This document shows, piece after piece, positions 18,100 to 30,443 of a stretch of 64,000 nt of DNA. The notes beneath the pieces are model-generated. The model was not told the DNA's origin. It ran no database searches and was given only the letters and a program-made list of their open reading frames with translations. The translations under genes and the position numbers were made by a program. Source of the DNA: Heliocybe sulcata. Lineage: Eukaryota > Basidiomycota > Agaricomycetes > Gloeophyllales > Gloeophyllaceae. The stretch lies in NCBI GenBank assembly GCA_004369045.1, contig ML213512.1:522929-586928 (forward strand). The letters run 5' to 3'. Position 1 is the first letter of the stretch, and each line of letters starts with the position of its first letter.

Positions 18100-19432
18100 T
18101 CACAACTTAGCGTCGGGAGTCTTCGCTCTCGCACTCGCCCTCTCCTTCACCCACTCCGTGACATCGTTGATCATCTGCTCGGCGATGCCCTCTGGGATGG
18201 TGTCATGCCACACCTCGTGGTATGATCCCTGCAATATTAATATTAAACAGATCATGGTCTAAGACAACAGAGCAAGGAAAGCAAACCTCGTATAGCACGA
18301 GCTTCTTATCCTTCGTCGGAACTCGATCGATGAATTCTTGGGAGGCTTTCGGGTCAGTGACCTAAACCAGGTGGATATTAGCTGATATCCGAGGTAAGAC
18401 AGGATGCGAGAAGGATTTACCTGGTCCGCTGTTCCGTGGAAGATGACGAGCTAGCAAACAAACTCCCATTAGAATGGGTAACACGGAGCTGTGGGATGAG
18501 GGGACGTACAGGGCGGTCGGCGGGCCAGTTCTTGTAATCTCTCGTGACAAGGAGTTCACCCTGGTCATACAGATCGTCACAATTGGCAACTCCGCAATAA
18601 ATACCATGAAACCGCTTACCCCGTCTAACATGTCACTTAAACCTCTCAGACTACCAACGTATGGTGCCAAGGGATCGCTTCCCGTAGATTTCACAACAGC
18701 TGGATTATGTGAAAGATGCTATTTTCATCACCACAATCAGAAGATTGTCATGATACCTCGTTAGCCATCGCGGAAAACGGGCATGAGTTACAAACGTACA
18801 TCCAGGTTAACCGGAGCAGGGATTACCATGTAGGGCATGACTCTGCTCAGCTTCGCGCCAATCCATTTCTGAATACTGCTGGCAGGGTGAGTTTGGCGGA
18901 GCAGCGGGCTCATGCCAATGACACCAGAAATAAGTGAGACTGCTGCAGCAGAGGGCGGTGTGGAGGCGCCCCGTGTATTGAAGGCTATGGCTAACCCGCC
19001 GCCCTGTAACGGTCAAAAGCTCGCCTATAAACATCGTACAAAACCAGGCGGAGCACGTACCATGGAGTGCCCCGCCAGGAATAAAGGCAGGTCAGGGAAC
19101 GTCTCATGAGCACGCCTGACCGCCCATTCGATATCCTCCAACTGTTCCTTCCAACTCGTCTTGGCATACCCCCGGTTCCAGGGTTCCTTTCTCGCCTTAC
19201 CCTTCTCATCCAAGGCTGTCCGCCCGAATCCGCGCTGGTCGTACGCGAAGATTGCGAGCCCGTTCTTCGCGAGGCTGCCATGGAAGGACGTGTACCGCCT
19301 GACGTGGTCGACGAAACCGTGCACGAAGACTAAGACAGCGAGAGGAGACTCCGGTGCGTAAGTGCGCGTCAAGAACTTCGTTCCTTGCGGGCCTTCGAGG
19401 TAGGTTTCGGTGAATGGGTGGGGTTCCGTCAT
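18100..19432 (-). CDS. monoacylglycerol lipase-like alpha/beta hydrolase
   Basis: Seven exons give about 319 residues, beginning MTEPHPFTETYLEGPQGTKF. The oxyanion region is VFVHGFVDHVRRY, the nucleophile elbow is GHSMGGG (split by an intron after the Met), the acid is the Asp of VTDPKAS and the base His lies in SYHEVWHD. LSHNPAVVKS and RGLSDML in the cap match yeast Yju3-type monoglyceride lipases. The likely reaction is hydrolysis of monoacylglycerols to glycerol and fatty acid on lipid droplets or membranes. The frame is open upstream to 19696, but the family start is at 19432. Confidence 0.88.
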
Positions 19433-19900
19433 GATGGAGGAGGTGGAATACGGGCAGCGCTGATGCCGCTGAGGGTGGTAGAAAGAGAAGCAGGAATCCT
19501 GCCTATGTATGGAGGCGCTAGCAGCAGTACCTATAGAAACCCGGAGGGACCTCCAGCGTCGCGTACGACAATGAACAGTGCGTTCGCTGTACTTGCGTAT
19601 GGGGTAGAGAGCTCGGTGGTGGCCGAGCATGATCCGGCTGATCGACGGAATGTGGGGAAGGCACTTCTGTTCCGGAAGCTGTACAGCCAATTGCAAAATG
19701 CGAATTAAGCTTGCTGCAACATCTCCGATTTTGCAGTGAATAATGCTTAATCTTTGGCTTCGAACATATATCGCTGTTGCACTCTGAGACTAAGTCCCTG
19801 AGAGAGTAGAACCGATACACAGAAATCCACCAGCCGTAGATTCAGATGGAAGTCGAGTCCACCCACACCGAAGTTGTTTATAACGTACACCGGTCACCTT
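19433..19900. other. intergenic, lipase upstream / GH28 downstream
   Basis: About 470 bp between two minus-strand genes. An open frame continues upstream of the lipase start to 19696 without family-like content. Nothing else is supported. Confidence 0.45.
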
Positions 19901-21721
19901 TCATGTCGTGGTACAGGTACCAAATAGAGATGCGGCATCGCCTGTTATATTAACATTCTGACACCCGTAGGTCGCATTACCGTACTTCGCGGGCGGTCTG
20001 CACCGGCGCACAGTTATCACCAGAATTCATATTCCCGAAAGGCATGGAAATAACTCACGCTAAGTCGAGATTGTCGACGTTGATATTGCTGCAGCGACTG
20101 TCCGGAGAACAATCGAGAGACGCCACGAGAGATTTCTCGTTGCCTGAAGAGGTGCCCGATATGCTGCGGGACAGACGCCATTTAGCGGCAAGCACAAGTG
20201 ACGAGGGAGTTGAAGGGACGTACCCCGTGAACCAGATATCCTCGATATACGTGTTGGATGGGTAGGCGGCACAAGCGTTAGCTGCTGTCATGTAGCACTG
20301 CATGCATCCGCATCTACAATAAATCACTAGCTTTACCAAGGGACATTGATAGCACACCTGGTCGATGACAACTGGGTAGTCCACGTTCGCCTCGGTAAAA
20401 TTCTGGAACGTGATGTTCTTCACCAAACCACTACCGACGTCCGGACCCGCAAACGCTTTGATACGTGCGCCGTTCTCCGCGTTGGCCATGCGGACGTTGC
20501 TTCGGGTCACCATTCAGTAGAGTATCTTGATTATGGGAAAAGTGCTGGTGAACTTACATAGAGGTGACGTTCGCCACAATATCGTACTCGCCCGGATATT
20601 GACCCAAGGAGCCTACGGAGATGCCACTAGGGTATGGATTAGTTATTGATCCCAAGGTAGTGAAAATAAAATGCTATAGTTACTGGGATCCATTGCAGTT
20701 CAAATTTGATACTAGAATATTTGTGGAATCTGACACGGATATTAAGCAAAGACAACCTCGCAGCAAGACAGTGTATGGTCCTACTAGGCTTGAACGAGAC
20801 ACAATCATCTCCATTATTAATGATCGAGTTCTGAATGGTGACATTGTCGCTGCGATATATATCCCAGCCGTCTGTGTTCTTCGCTAGATTCTTCGATGTT
20901 GAGCTAGCGTTGATGTGGATGTTGTTATATAAGACGTCTGAGCTATCCGTAACCTATAGACATTCTAAACATCCGGGAAAGATTGAAGTAAGCTAAATAG
21001 GAAAGGGACGCACGAAGTTGATCCACTCCGGCCCGTTGAGCATCATTATGTCCTGAATCTGGACATTGCGGCCTTGAAATATTGTCAAGAGAATGGGACG
21101 GAGGAGAGAGCTGTTGCTCGCGCTATTCATTCGTCTCAGTACCTTGGCAGCACGCATATCACGGACGGGATTTACAATGCGTCGTACCACGGCTATTTTC
21201 AATCAAAAAATGAGATCTGAATAGCAGAGGTCAAGTGTCAAGTATACCTGTCCGACTCCATCCAGCACGCCTCCGCCGTCGAGGCGGACATTTTCTCCTC
21301 CAAGTATCCAGAAAGTAATCTGATCTTGGAACGCGAAGTAATATCCATGCTACCATTTTCTTTGTCTAGCTCAGCAGGGCTTCATATGGGCATGAATACT
21401 CACCCCAGACCAATAGTCGATATTCGGGCTGAACTTGACAGTCCCTTGCAAGCTCTGATCAATGTAGCATTAATGCAGCTTTCTGGCAGACAGAGGAAGA
21501 CTCACAATATGCTTATTCACGCCACCGGTCATGTTCATAGGCGTGCTGATATTCAGCACCGTGTTCTGCGGGATAGTGATCGTACTACAGGCACTGTACG
21601 CTTGCACGAAGGCGGGAGCATCGTCTCCGCCACTCGCAGTCAACGTACACGACGCAGCAAAGGCAGCTGTAGCATACAGCAGGAGACCAGGGACTGTCAG
21701 AAGTGCGTCGAAGATACCCAT
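19901..21721 (-). CDS. GH28 exopolygalacturonase, secreted
   Basis: A multi-exon gene of about 430 residues. It starts with a clear signal peptide ([22 protein letters not shown]). GH28 signatures appear in order: [18 protein letters not shown] (the catalytic Asp pair), [14 protein letters not shown] (catalytic His) and ARIKAF (substrate-binding Arg-x-Lys). These are spread over exons between about 20400 and 20930. The last exon, after an intron at about 19988-20060, ends [16 protein letters not shown] and stops at 19901-19903. Many N-glycosylation sequons and paired cysteines fit secretion. Such enzymes trim galacturonic acid from pectin, and the overall pattern favours exo- over endo-action. 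Expression is probably carbon-source dependent; no specific site was proven. Confidence 0.9.
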
Positions 21722-21797
21722 ATCTTCCAGACAGCGGATGCGTCAAGGCGTAGCAGAAATCAGGACTGCTGTACGTTCAAGAGCGGGCGTGTCAATG

Positions 21798-21809
21798 TTA
21801 TATATTTCC
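21798..21809 (-). promoter_or_regulatory. TATA-like box of GH28 gene
   Basis: On the minus strand the sequence reads AAATATATAAC about 80 bp upstream of the GH28 start at 21721, a usual TATA position in fungi. Confidence 0.45.
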
Positions 21810-22509
21810 GTGGCGCCTACGGCGGGCCGCGGTGCGTTCCTGTTGCCAGAGAGTGAGAGAGGTCATACGGATGCTGCGACTGCAGGTGTCCACAAAGCAA
21901 CCTGGCTTCTGCCGAGGCGACACAGCGCGGGAGTTGTGTACACGATTCTCAGGAATGCCTCCCGTTCGGGCCGCTAACTGTCAAGAATATAGATAGTAGT
22001 AAGCCTTTCAGAGCGGAAAATAACGAGCCTGTAAAAGGGTCATGAAAATGCTCTCAATATTGACGTCCATAACATGCAAACGAAGAGAGGTAACGAGCCG
22101 TGGAAATTCGGGTACCAAGTAGTGACTGGTGGCTATGCCACCTATCCACATTTAGCAATTAATCTACCTAATAGGGTAAACTTCGTGTATGTCGTCTTCA
22201 AGCCTTTGCAAGCCACAGCCTCCCGAAAATCGTCAACTGTTCCTCTTCAAGTAAGTTATTCCGAAGAATTCGGTTCTTTTCATGTTGGGTTGCTGTCCTT
22301 CGCCGCCACACTGACTGTCGGAAAGCTGAAGGCTAGATTACTCAAAGCCAGCGTCCGCGACCGTCCCCACTCCTGTGACATCCTTTTCTGTTCCGAACCC
22401 ACAGCAGCAACTCTATGAGACGAGAGAGTTCCACCCCACCACTACTTAATTCTACATTACACGGGATGTCTAGGTAGATACATCTGGATTTATTACATTG
22501 CTCTATACC
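21810..22509. other. intergenic region
   Basis: About 700 bp between the GH28 promoter and the 3' end of the ABC transporter gene. No gene or repeat is supported. Confidence 0.45.
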
Positions 22510-25234
22510 CTACGAATCATTCACAACCTCTGCAGGCGTAATCCGCTCTCCCGTCGCAGCTGTGAGCTGCGCGGCCATCAGGGCACGGAATCTCGTACCC
22601 TCCTGCGCCACGAGCTCGTTAAACGTTCCGGACTCGGTGATCCGGCCATCTGGGTGTCACGGCACATCATCTATACGGGCCACAGTAGAGGGCAGTGCGA
22701 TCAGGACTCACCTTCGAGCACAACGATCCGCTCAGCCCTAGCAATAGTCGACAACCGATGTGCCACGATCAGACAAGTCGTCTGCCTTGAGAGGAGAATC
22801 CTATCTATCGCATCGTTCACGCGGTGTTCCGATGTCGCATCGAGTGCACTAGTGGCTTCATCAAGAGCAAGGATCGCTGGTCGTTTGAGGAGAGCCCTAG
22901 CAATAGCCAGTCTCTGCCGCTGGCCTGCACCAGACCGTCAACAAGAGAACCAAGCATCCTAAGGCTTCCAGGAAACTTACCGCCACTCAGACTCATTCTT
23001 CCAACTGAAGCTGATCTCAGCCACCGTTCCTCCATAAACAAGCTGATACAACTTACTGGGCGTATCAAACCCCTGCGGCATACCCCATATGAATTCACAG
23101 TTGGCCTGCCTCGCGGCCTCCTCTATCTGCGCTCGCGTGACGCTCTCATTGCCGTAAGCGATATTCGATGCTATCGTGCCTGTAAACAGCACCGGATCCT
23201 GAATAAAAACAAACTATTAAGACCAGGTCTTAGGGCTAGTCAATCACTCGGCGGTGCGTACCTGAGGTACAACACCAATGACATTCCGCCAAGATGTAGG
23301 TGTGAACTCCCGGATATCTGGAACGTTTGTCAGCGTTGGCTTCCTTCCGTCACAATGCCGATGATAACCTTGTCCATCGAATGTTATCTTGCCCTTGACG
23401 GGATCGTAGTACCTCAACAGGAGCGCATGAAGACTGGACTTGCCGCTGCCGCTCTGGCCCCTGCATCATCTCCCATTCAGCAAGCGAATGTGACCAAGTC
23501 TACACTGGACACTCACACCACGGCGATACTCTCCCCGACCTCCACATCGAGTCTGAAACCCTTGAGAATCTCGACGCCCCGCCGGCTCGGATATTCGAAC
23601 GAGATATTCTCGAACCGTAGCGGCCCGCGCCGAGCGGGGCTCAGCTCAACTCCATGGTACGGCGGGATGGCAGGCTGGCGATCTAGCAGCTCAAAGATAC
23701 GCGTGCCTGCGCCGATACCTCGCATGATGGAAGACTGCGAGGAGGATGTCATTGCCATGCTATAGATACTGGACTGGGGACGGAGGAGCTTACGAAGAAA
23801 GAGCTAGGAAAGAGACATTGAGTGAAACGATAGGAGGGATGGGTATGGAATATTACGTTAACATCTGCATCCCGCTCCCGACGTACACCGTGTAAAGCAG
23901 CAAGCTGGAGAGGTCTCCGACGGATATTGCACCCCTCGAGACCAATGTCCCGCCTAATCAAACTGAGCGCAATACATCTGCACTTGGTAGGATACTCACC
24001 ATAACCAAGCAAAGCCAGCAGCGTGACATTCCCGCTCCATCCCGTACTCCCAAAGAAGATAGCCGTAGCAATCGCCTCTCGTTTCTGTAAACTGAGGACA
24101 TTCAGCACGCGCTCGTGGAACTTCCTTTCCTCGTGAGGGGCCCCGTTGAAAGCTTGCACTGTTCGTAAAGCCGAGAGTGCTTCCTGTGCGACCTTGGTCA
24201 TCTCACCCAAGGCTTCCTGTGTTTGGTTGGAGAGGCGCTTGAGGTAGCGGCCGTAGAATACCTAGAGTGAACGTTGGTTAGTACAGCTGGAGAGCAGTGA
24301 GCTGCACCACAACATACGGCACCTAGAGAAACAGGCGGGACCACAGCGAGCATAAGCAGGGTAAGCCTTGGGGAGAGGTAGAACATCGCGCCGACTAGAT
24401 TATCATGAGGAAGCGGGTACAGCACTTATAATGAGTTCAGTCAACTCACGGCCTACTGACGACATGACGATGGCACGCAACCCGTCCGAGAGGTTCTGTG
24501 TTATACTGCGGGTCTCATTATACATCCGCGAACTCAGTGAACTGCAACCCACACTTACCTCTCACCGACAATGCTACTGTCTGCATTTAACCTGCTTAGC
24601 ACATCACCCTCGCCCTTCTCCACATACTCAACCTCCTGTCTTACGGCCGCCTGGTACGTGCTCTCTCGGAGCCGCGCCACGATCCGCTGCCCTGAGAGTC
24701 GCATGAGAACGACTCGGCCACCATTCGCCAGTGAACCTGCTGTAAACAAGAAAAGAAGGATTCCGGATGCTTGCCCTAGCGTTAAACCATAGGGAATTTG
24801 CTGCACCCGGTCAATCTCAGTAGACCTGCTGTACTCGAGACACTCACTGGATTCGTGGATGTGAAATAATCTATTAGCTTCCCCACTGTCAACGGTATAC
24901 TCATAGAAACCGAGGAAGATATTAACAGAAGTCCGATAGCTATTCCGAGCGGCTTCTTCTCCGTCTTTGCAAGGGCTACTATTTTACGAAAGGAGGAGGC
25001 GGTTTCCGGCGTAGTCTGGAGAGCTGGGGGTAAGACTCTGGATAGAATGGTCGGTTTAGGGGTTGCAGATTTCGGTTGAGGGAGAGATTCTGTGGCATAA
25101 TGTCGTATATGTTTTAGAAGGAGACCCTGGTTCTTGAACGGTGGTCGACATAAGAGCTGGGCGTCGACTTGCCATGGAGGACGTCGGCAGCGGATCGCTG
25201 TCCGCGCCGACCAGAGCAAAGATGAGGAGAGCAT
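22510..25234 (-). CDS. MDL1: mitochondrial ABCB half transporter (MDL1/ABCB10 type)
   Basis: A multi-exon gene encoding one transmembrane domain followed by one nucleotide-binding domain. The first 50 residues are basic and Ser/Arg-rich with a YATES boundary, a mitochondrial presequence. Transmembrane helices include [21 protein letters not shown]. The NBD has Walker [10 protein letters not shown], a Q-loop (VIGVVPQ), the signature LSGGQ and Walker [20 protein letters not shown], then H-loop IVAHRLSTI. An intron splits the second Gly codon of LSGGQ, and the motif is complete only after splicing. The protein forms homodimers in the inner membrane; yeast Mdl1 is linked to peptide export and oxidative stress. 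MDL1 versus another mitochondrial ABCB subtype is not settled by eye. Confidence 0.85.
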
Positions 25235-25488
25235 AGACAGCAGCTAGAAGTAGAGAACATACAACAGCATCCGTCAAGAGTACATTTCGTTCCGGGGAGA
25301 TGTGATGTAGGTCCTTACGGCGTAATAATTCGATCAGAGCAGTTATGTCCCACGGTAAGTGATTTACTTACATACGTTCTCACAGTCAATACGAATTGAC
25401 CAAAGCAATACACTCTTCGCTTCGACTTGCGCCTCGCATCAGAATACCCTGTGCATGAAATCCTAATCGCTATTAGCACACTGCGAAA

Positions 25489-28400
25489 ATGAACTCGTAT
25501 CCCCCGGAACTACTGGTGCAACTGGCACCCGTCTTGTTTGTTGCGGGCCTGGAGTTCGCCGCTGCGCCCCAGACTCCTCAGTCTCCGACAGCCAAGTCTC
25601 AGGATCCCTTCGTGCTACTCTCTACACGACTGAAGGATGCATTAACGTCGCAAAGGAAGGTTGCGGTTTGGCAGCCAGAAAAGGCCAAGACGTTCCAGGT
25701 TGTTCTTGTTGACAAAGTGCGTTGAATACGCCTTGGTGTGACTGTGAGTTGAGCCATATGAACCTGAGCAATGCGTGTGCAGGAAGTCCGATTTCCACCA
25801 CGTAAGATTTATCCGCCAGAAGAACAGCATTCCCATGTCGCCCATTCACCCTTGTCCCCATTAACCCCAACTTCACCGTTGCATCCGGATGGGCTCATCG
25901 CACCAATATGGATCCGCAAACACACTACCCTCGTACCTTCTGTGTTTGTCTTATTCATGCGGCTCTTTGAGTATCCTCCACATACACCCAAGTCACCTCT
26001 GGACCCTCCTGACGCGGACCGAGACCGCGAGCAGGAACAAGAAGAGCGTCGCAAAGACACTGAGCTGTCCGCAGAGATTGCTCAGCGGAAGAAGAGCACA
26101 GCAGAGAGAGGTCTGAAGTTGACTGTGGTACTAATAGCCAGTCGGAAGATGCTAGGTACGTAAAGGGATGCATCACTTATATGACGAGGAATACACAGAC
26201 AATGCAGATGATCCATCGTTGGATGGCCGTCTGACCTACATACGAAGACAAAGCGGTCTTGACTCTAGGGCCTCACTATTCGTCCTGAGCCCGGTAACAG
26301 CATCAGAACTGACCGAATTTGTCCAGAGGTGCGAGTAATACTTCTCTCCTTGCTCTCATTGATTTCACACTGTCCCCATCCAGCTTACAACAGGCCTTAT
26401 GGGACCCTGCAATCGAATATTACACCTCCCACTCCAAACGTGTCCGGAGGAAGCGGAACCGCCACGCTCAGAGCAGTACTTCATTCTCATCTGCCCTATC
26501 CCCTCTTGGCTCCGCTGCAGTAGCACGGCCGCTCAGACCGGAAGGCTGGACCGTCCGATACGAGTACAAGATGGCCTGCTTTGCGGAATTCCGCGGAGAG
26601 GACGAGGTAGCACTAAAGTAAATGATAGTCCTCAGAGCGCGATTGTGTATGCTGATTGTATTGCTGCAGACACTACCAGGATGCTTATGAGATGCTCGTG
26701 ACGATGTTCGGTCTCGCTTCCATGCTGCCCGCAAGGACGAAGCGATGGGCGGAGGCGAAGGTCCTCGCGGACTGCATCAATCTGAAGGTTTGTTTACACC
26801 TTTGCTCGTGTCGTGCAGAAAGTGGTGCAATATCTCATGTAAAATTGTCAGATATGCAAGCTATATCTGTACAACGAAGAATACACCTTAGCATTATCCC
26901 AGCACAACTCGCATGTCCGCAAATTCTCAGACCTGTCTCGGAGCTGGGGCATCGGAGAAGAGACTTTCGAGTTTTGGAGTTGGGCGGCCCGGCAGTCAGT
27001 CTCTCTCTCTCTTTCCTCAGTCTCTTTACCTCTGAGTTTCCTGTAGATACCGTATCCTAGCGGAGTTGCTCGAGCAAGGTACTCGCTCAACTCTTAAGAT
27101 ACCCACCCATCGTCTTCCCGCTGTTGCCGCAGCACAACGCCCTGGAGTAGAGGTAGATGCGATGCGTGCTCTAGGCATGAACCCGAGTCATGCTCTGCAG
27201 CATCCTGGGTTTTACTACTACACCGCAGCGAGGCGTACGGAAAGAAGGAGGGAGCGATTCCTTGCTGTTTCGGAGGATGACGTGAGTGGTAATGCAAATA
27301 TAGTGGTCTGACTTGCAGGGATTTACGTGCATTTTGGGCGTCGTAGGCTACGCGCATGGCGCCGCCGGGATATACGAATGAGAAGAAAGTCGATCATCTC
27401 ACTATTATCTTGGAGGTAATACCGTCCGTGAATTGCTCACAGTAACATGGTGTATTAAAGTGATTTCTTGTTGCAGCTTTATACGAAGTCTTATGAGCTT
27501 TTCAAACAATATGCACCGCCAAATGTGCAGAGCCAAGGACGGCTCACCCTCTACATCGCGTACCGCATCGCTCAGACGTACTACGACTCCGGGAAGTTTG
27601 ACATGGCCGTACGGTACGTTCTTCCTTTTCGCCATCTTCACCTCTCCCCACTGAAGTCTGAAACAGATTCTTCGAACGCATCGCGAAAACGTATCGGCGG
27701 GAGAGCTGGGGTTCGATGATGGGTCCGCTCTTGTCCACGTGGTATCGGTGCGCTCAACAGCTCGGGGACGTGGAGTTGAGTGTGAAGCTCTTGATTGAGA
27801 TGATCGGCCATGGTAAGCGTGGCATATAGGTTTAGCAATTGGCGTTGTGAGGTCTCTGACTCTTAGAGTAGGATCAGAGCTGGGAAGAGAGGACTCTTCT
27901 GAACTTGCTGAAGATCTGCTGGCTGTCATGCAGGTAAGCTGTCCCGTAATTAAATTGAGGTAGTATCAACAACATTGGGTCCAAATTTAGAGTACGGCGC
28001 CGTCCACCGTGGATGAGGCGCTGGTGGTAGATTTATCTGAGGCCGCGCCACTCTGTGAGTTGCCAGGCTCGATCGATAGTGTATTTCTCCCTCTGACGGT
28101 CGGCCTTCTAGTCACATCCGACGTCATCTTCTGGAAATCCGAGGCCACCGTGGGGGAGGAAGTTGCTTTCCAAGTATCACTCACCGCTCCGTCTGATATT
28201 TCCCTGGCATCCGTACCATTCACGTCTATTGCCGTCTTTCTCTCAGACGAGAACGCAGCGGTCATTGTGCAGCACGTAGATACAGATGGGGGAGAGTCTG
28301 AACGTGTTAGTCGGATTGACTTGGGCGCAGTCCCGTTACCGGACGAAACAGGCTCCAGCAATAGCACCAAAGAAGTATCAGGGTCTTTGCGGTGGGGGGC

Positions 28401-30273
28401 CGGGGACACTCTAGTACTGAGTGGCCTCATCAAGGCGTCGGCGCCATCAGTGGTCAAGGTATAAGTGGATGTTTCTAACGTTCTGATGCTGACGCTTACG
28501 GCACATGATGCTACCTAGGTTGCCAAGCTTATAGTCACTCTTAAGCAGGGTAGCTGGTGGGTTGAGATCCCCTTCGACCCTTCTAGTGCAAGGCCCACGT
28601 CTGCTTCCAATCCGAAATGGTTATGGTCTGTCGATCCCGTCCAATATCTAGCTGTGCAAAGACCGGAGTACTCGTCTGTTACGTGGGTTATCTTCTCACT
28701 TGAGTGCATATCAAGTTTTGAGATATCATCTGTAGAATTCGAAACCCATCACATGAGCTGCGCTTCCGACTGCACCATCAGGAGCCGGCCTACCTTGGCG
28801 AGGAATACCCCATTACCATTGATATTACCAACATCGACACGCGGGAGTTTGACGTTGTGGTTGACGCGCTCTTACATCCAACGGAACTCGATGATGCTGG
28901 TATGTGCCGTCTCACCTTCGGGAGTCCCACCATCTAAGTTCAACCGACAATCAGAGGATCACATCCGATTTGGTGACGAAGAATCGAATAGCCTCATAAA
29001 AGGCATCTCTTTTGGACCCCTTGCGCCTGGCGTCAGCGTTCTGAAGACGCTCTACCTGACAAGCACGCGGGCTGCCGGCAGCAGGACACTTGATATATCT
29101 GTCCAGTCTCGATCAGCTGGCTCAGCAGATGGCAGCAGCCCCGTGTCGCCATCGACTAGTTCCACTGTGGTAGCGGATACCAACGAAGTCTTGCATACAC
29201 AGGTGGTACCTACGGTGGACGCTCTCAAGATCGATCACAATATAATATACAGGAGGAGTCTCGATCACTCTCCTGGCATGGAGGACACGCATGAGAGGGA
29301 CCTTTTGTCTGGCACAAACGCGATGCAGGCCGTTGTCACAACAAGATTAGAGTGTGTCGGACCGTGGGGTATCAATGTTGAACGTGTTATGCTGTCGCAG
29401 AAGGTACGTCGCTAGTGATGCACCGTGGCTACGTACTAAGGTAGATCGTCAGGACCATTCATCCTGCAGTGTGCTCGATACGTCTCTCGAGGAAGAGGAT
29501 AACGCAGATATGGGTGAGTTGCATGCATTCAAGGTATATCAGTACTGAACATTCCTTGCAGAGTGGCTTCCTGGTGATGAATATTGCATTGTATCTCGGC
29601 TGCACCTCACTCTAGACGAGGACGAGAAATACGATGAAAACCCTCTACTGGGACCAGGCGAGTATGAGGTACGCTGGCGGAGGTGGGTAGATCGCTTGAT
29701 CTCTGATAAACAAGAACTTGATGTGGTCATCCCAGGATTCTTCCGGATGGCGATTTGGGTTCCACATCAGTTTCTCAATTCCTGCTACCTCCACTGCGAC
29801 CACCCGCAGATGGATTGGTCGCATTGGTGGACGTACCTTCTACTGCGAAGCTTCATACGCCTGTCCTGATCCGCCTCACGGTCCGCAACGGCCAAGTTTC
29901 TCGATCCGCCAATGTCACGGTTCAGCTGGAACCAGAGCCGTCCGACTGTTTCATAGTGGGCGGTCTCAGAAGCGGACGATTACCAATATTGTTACCTGGA
30001 GCCGAGGAGACTGTTCTCTGGCAGCTAATTCCTCTCGAGTGCGGCTTTGCCAAGCTACCCAACATCAAGGTCCTGGACAGGAGGAAGGTGCCATCGGCAG
30101 GTCAGGGAGAGACGGAAACGGAAGAAGAGGCCGTGAAGGTCGTGGACATACGATGGGAAGGTAGGAGCGCGGATGGCAGTGAGGACCACGTCAGCACTAG
30201 GCGAAGTGTCGACTCAAGTGATTCGGAGAGTGACAAAAGACAGGTCGTGCCGACCATTCTAGTCTTACCGTGA
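25489..30273 (+). CDS. TRAPPC11: TRAPP complex subunit 11 (foie gras domain protein)
   Basis: A long gene with more than a dozen introns. The N-terminal part (MNSYPPELLVQLAPVLFVAG) and the segment with WTVRYEYKMACFAEFRGED, HYQDAYEMLVTMFG and KVLADCINLKICKLYLY belong to the foie gras domain. It continues past 27480 with ELYTKSYELFKQYAPPN and RIAQTYYDSGKFDMAVRFFERI. The C-terminal half is built of beta-sandwich, Gryzun-like segments, for example YLGEEYPITIDITNID and HTPVLIRLTVRNGQV. TRAPPC11 is a scaffold of the TRAPPIII tethering complex in ER-Golgi traffic and autophagy. A CT microsatellite lies in one intron (27001-27012). It is divergent from the ABC transporter across 254 bp. Confidence 0.88.
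27001..27012. repeat. CT dinucleotide microsatellite in an intron
   Basis: Six CT units just upstream of a splice acceptor in the TRAPPC11 gene, effectively a long polypyrimidine tract. Confidence 0.7.
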
Positions 30274-30443
30274 ATAATGAAATTGCTATCACATGGTGAT
30301 GGACAGATACAAGATCATTGAAGGACTACATACTGCAGGTGATCATAACGTCCGGACTTTATGTAGCAAGATTATAGTGATGTACGTATAAATGTAGAAT
30401 GGGGTCCGTCTCTGATGGAGCTCAACTAATGTTGAGAAATCGT

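Noticed and set aside
22976-23192. Apparent loss of the ABC signature in the raw frame
   Set aside because: Two short introns here restore LSGGQ in frame, so the transporter is not defective.
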